Below, piece after piece: positions 5,958 through 5,965 of a stretch of DNA of 5,965 bases (positions within the stretch are counted from its first letter, which is position 1; each line of letters begins with the position of its first letter). The notes below the pieces were generated by a model. That model was not told the DNA's origin. It made no database searches and saw only the letters and a program-made list of their open reading frames with translations. The position numbers were made by a program, and so were the translations under genes. The DNA comes from Bacteroidota bacterium (GTDB lineage: Bacteria > Bacteroidota > Bacteroidia > Chitinophagales > UBA2359): assembly GCA_020631675.1 (NCBI GenBank), contig JAHDGT010000302.1, forward strand, positions 1-5,965, read 5' to 3'.

Positions 5958-5965
5958 ACAGGAAC

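Larger units (their letters stand above)
5662..5965. other. Gene-free region upstream of the Gre-like gene
   Basis: No credible coding frame is seen in this 304-bp stretch. It is a mosaic: an A/T-rich promoter zone next to the Gre-like gene, a patch with small inverted repeats (5704-5755), a heptamer-repeat stretch (5765-5796), a short hairpin with a T-tract on the minus strand (5797-5813), and a GC-rich long hairpin reaching to near the right edge. The GC-rich right half differs clearly in composition from the neighbouring genes. Confidence 0.75.

Overview
The window looks like chromosomal DNA from a member of the Bacteroidota. The support is a large AsmA-type envelope protein of the form common in that phylum, a small stand-alone GreA/GreB-like protein, a good match to the Bacteroidota -7 promoter box (TAnnTTTG) upstream of it, and an intergenic hairpin element and heptamer repeat of kinds I recall from Bacteroidota genomes. 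No hallmark places it to genus. I see no transposase, integrase, CRISPR array, tRNA or rRNA.

Layout: positions 1-41 hold at most the last codons of an upstream gene. Positions 42-3848 (+) encode a 1268-residue AsmA-family protein: an N-terminal membrane anchor, a long beta-rich periplasmic body containing an internal duplication of about 250-300 residues, and a very basic Lys/Arg/His tail. It converges, with only 8 bp between stop codons, on a leftward pair of genes. These are a GreA/GreB-like protein (5185-5661, -) and, 14 bp downstream of it, a DbpA-type DEAD-box RNA helicase (3857-5170, -). The pair is probably one transcription unit read from a promoter near 5671-5678.

Positions 5662-5965 have no gene. 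Going leftward on the minus strand they hold a long imperfect hairpin flanked by GGATAG motifs (about 5825-5957), a short hairpin plus T-tract that looks like an intrinsic terminator (5797-5813), a heptamer-repeat stretch (5765-5796), a weakly structured patch (5704-5755), and the promoter of the Gre-like gene. The hairpin plus terminator could be a small structured RNA, or the structured 3' end of a gene lying beyond the right edge. It is the least explained signal here.

Functionally there are two themes: outer-envelope lipid homeostasis (the AsmA-like protein) and RNA metabolism (the Gre-like factor acting at RNA polymerase and DbpA acting in large-ribosomal-subunit assembly). Nothing suggests the two themes are mechanistically linked; they are simply convergent neighbours.
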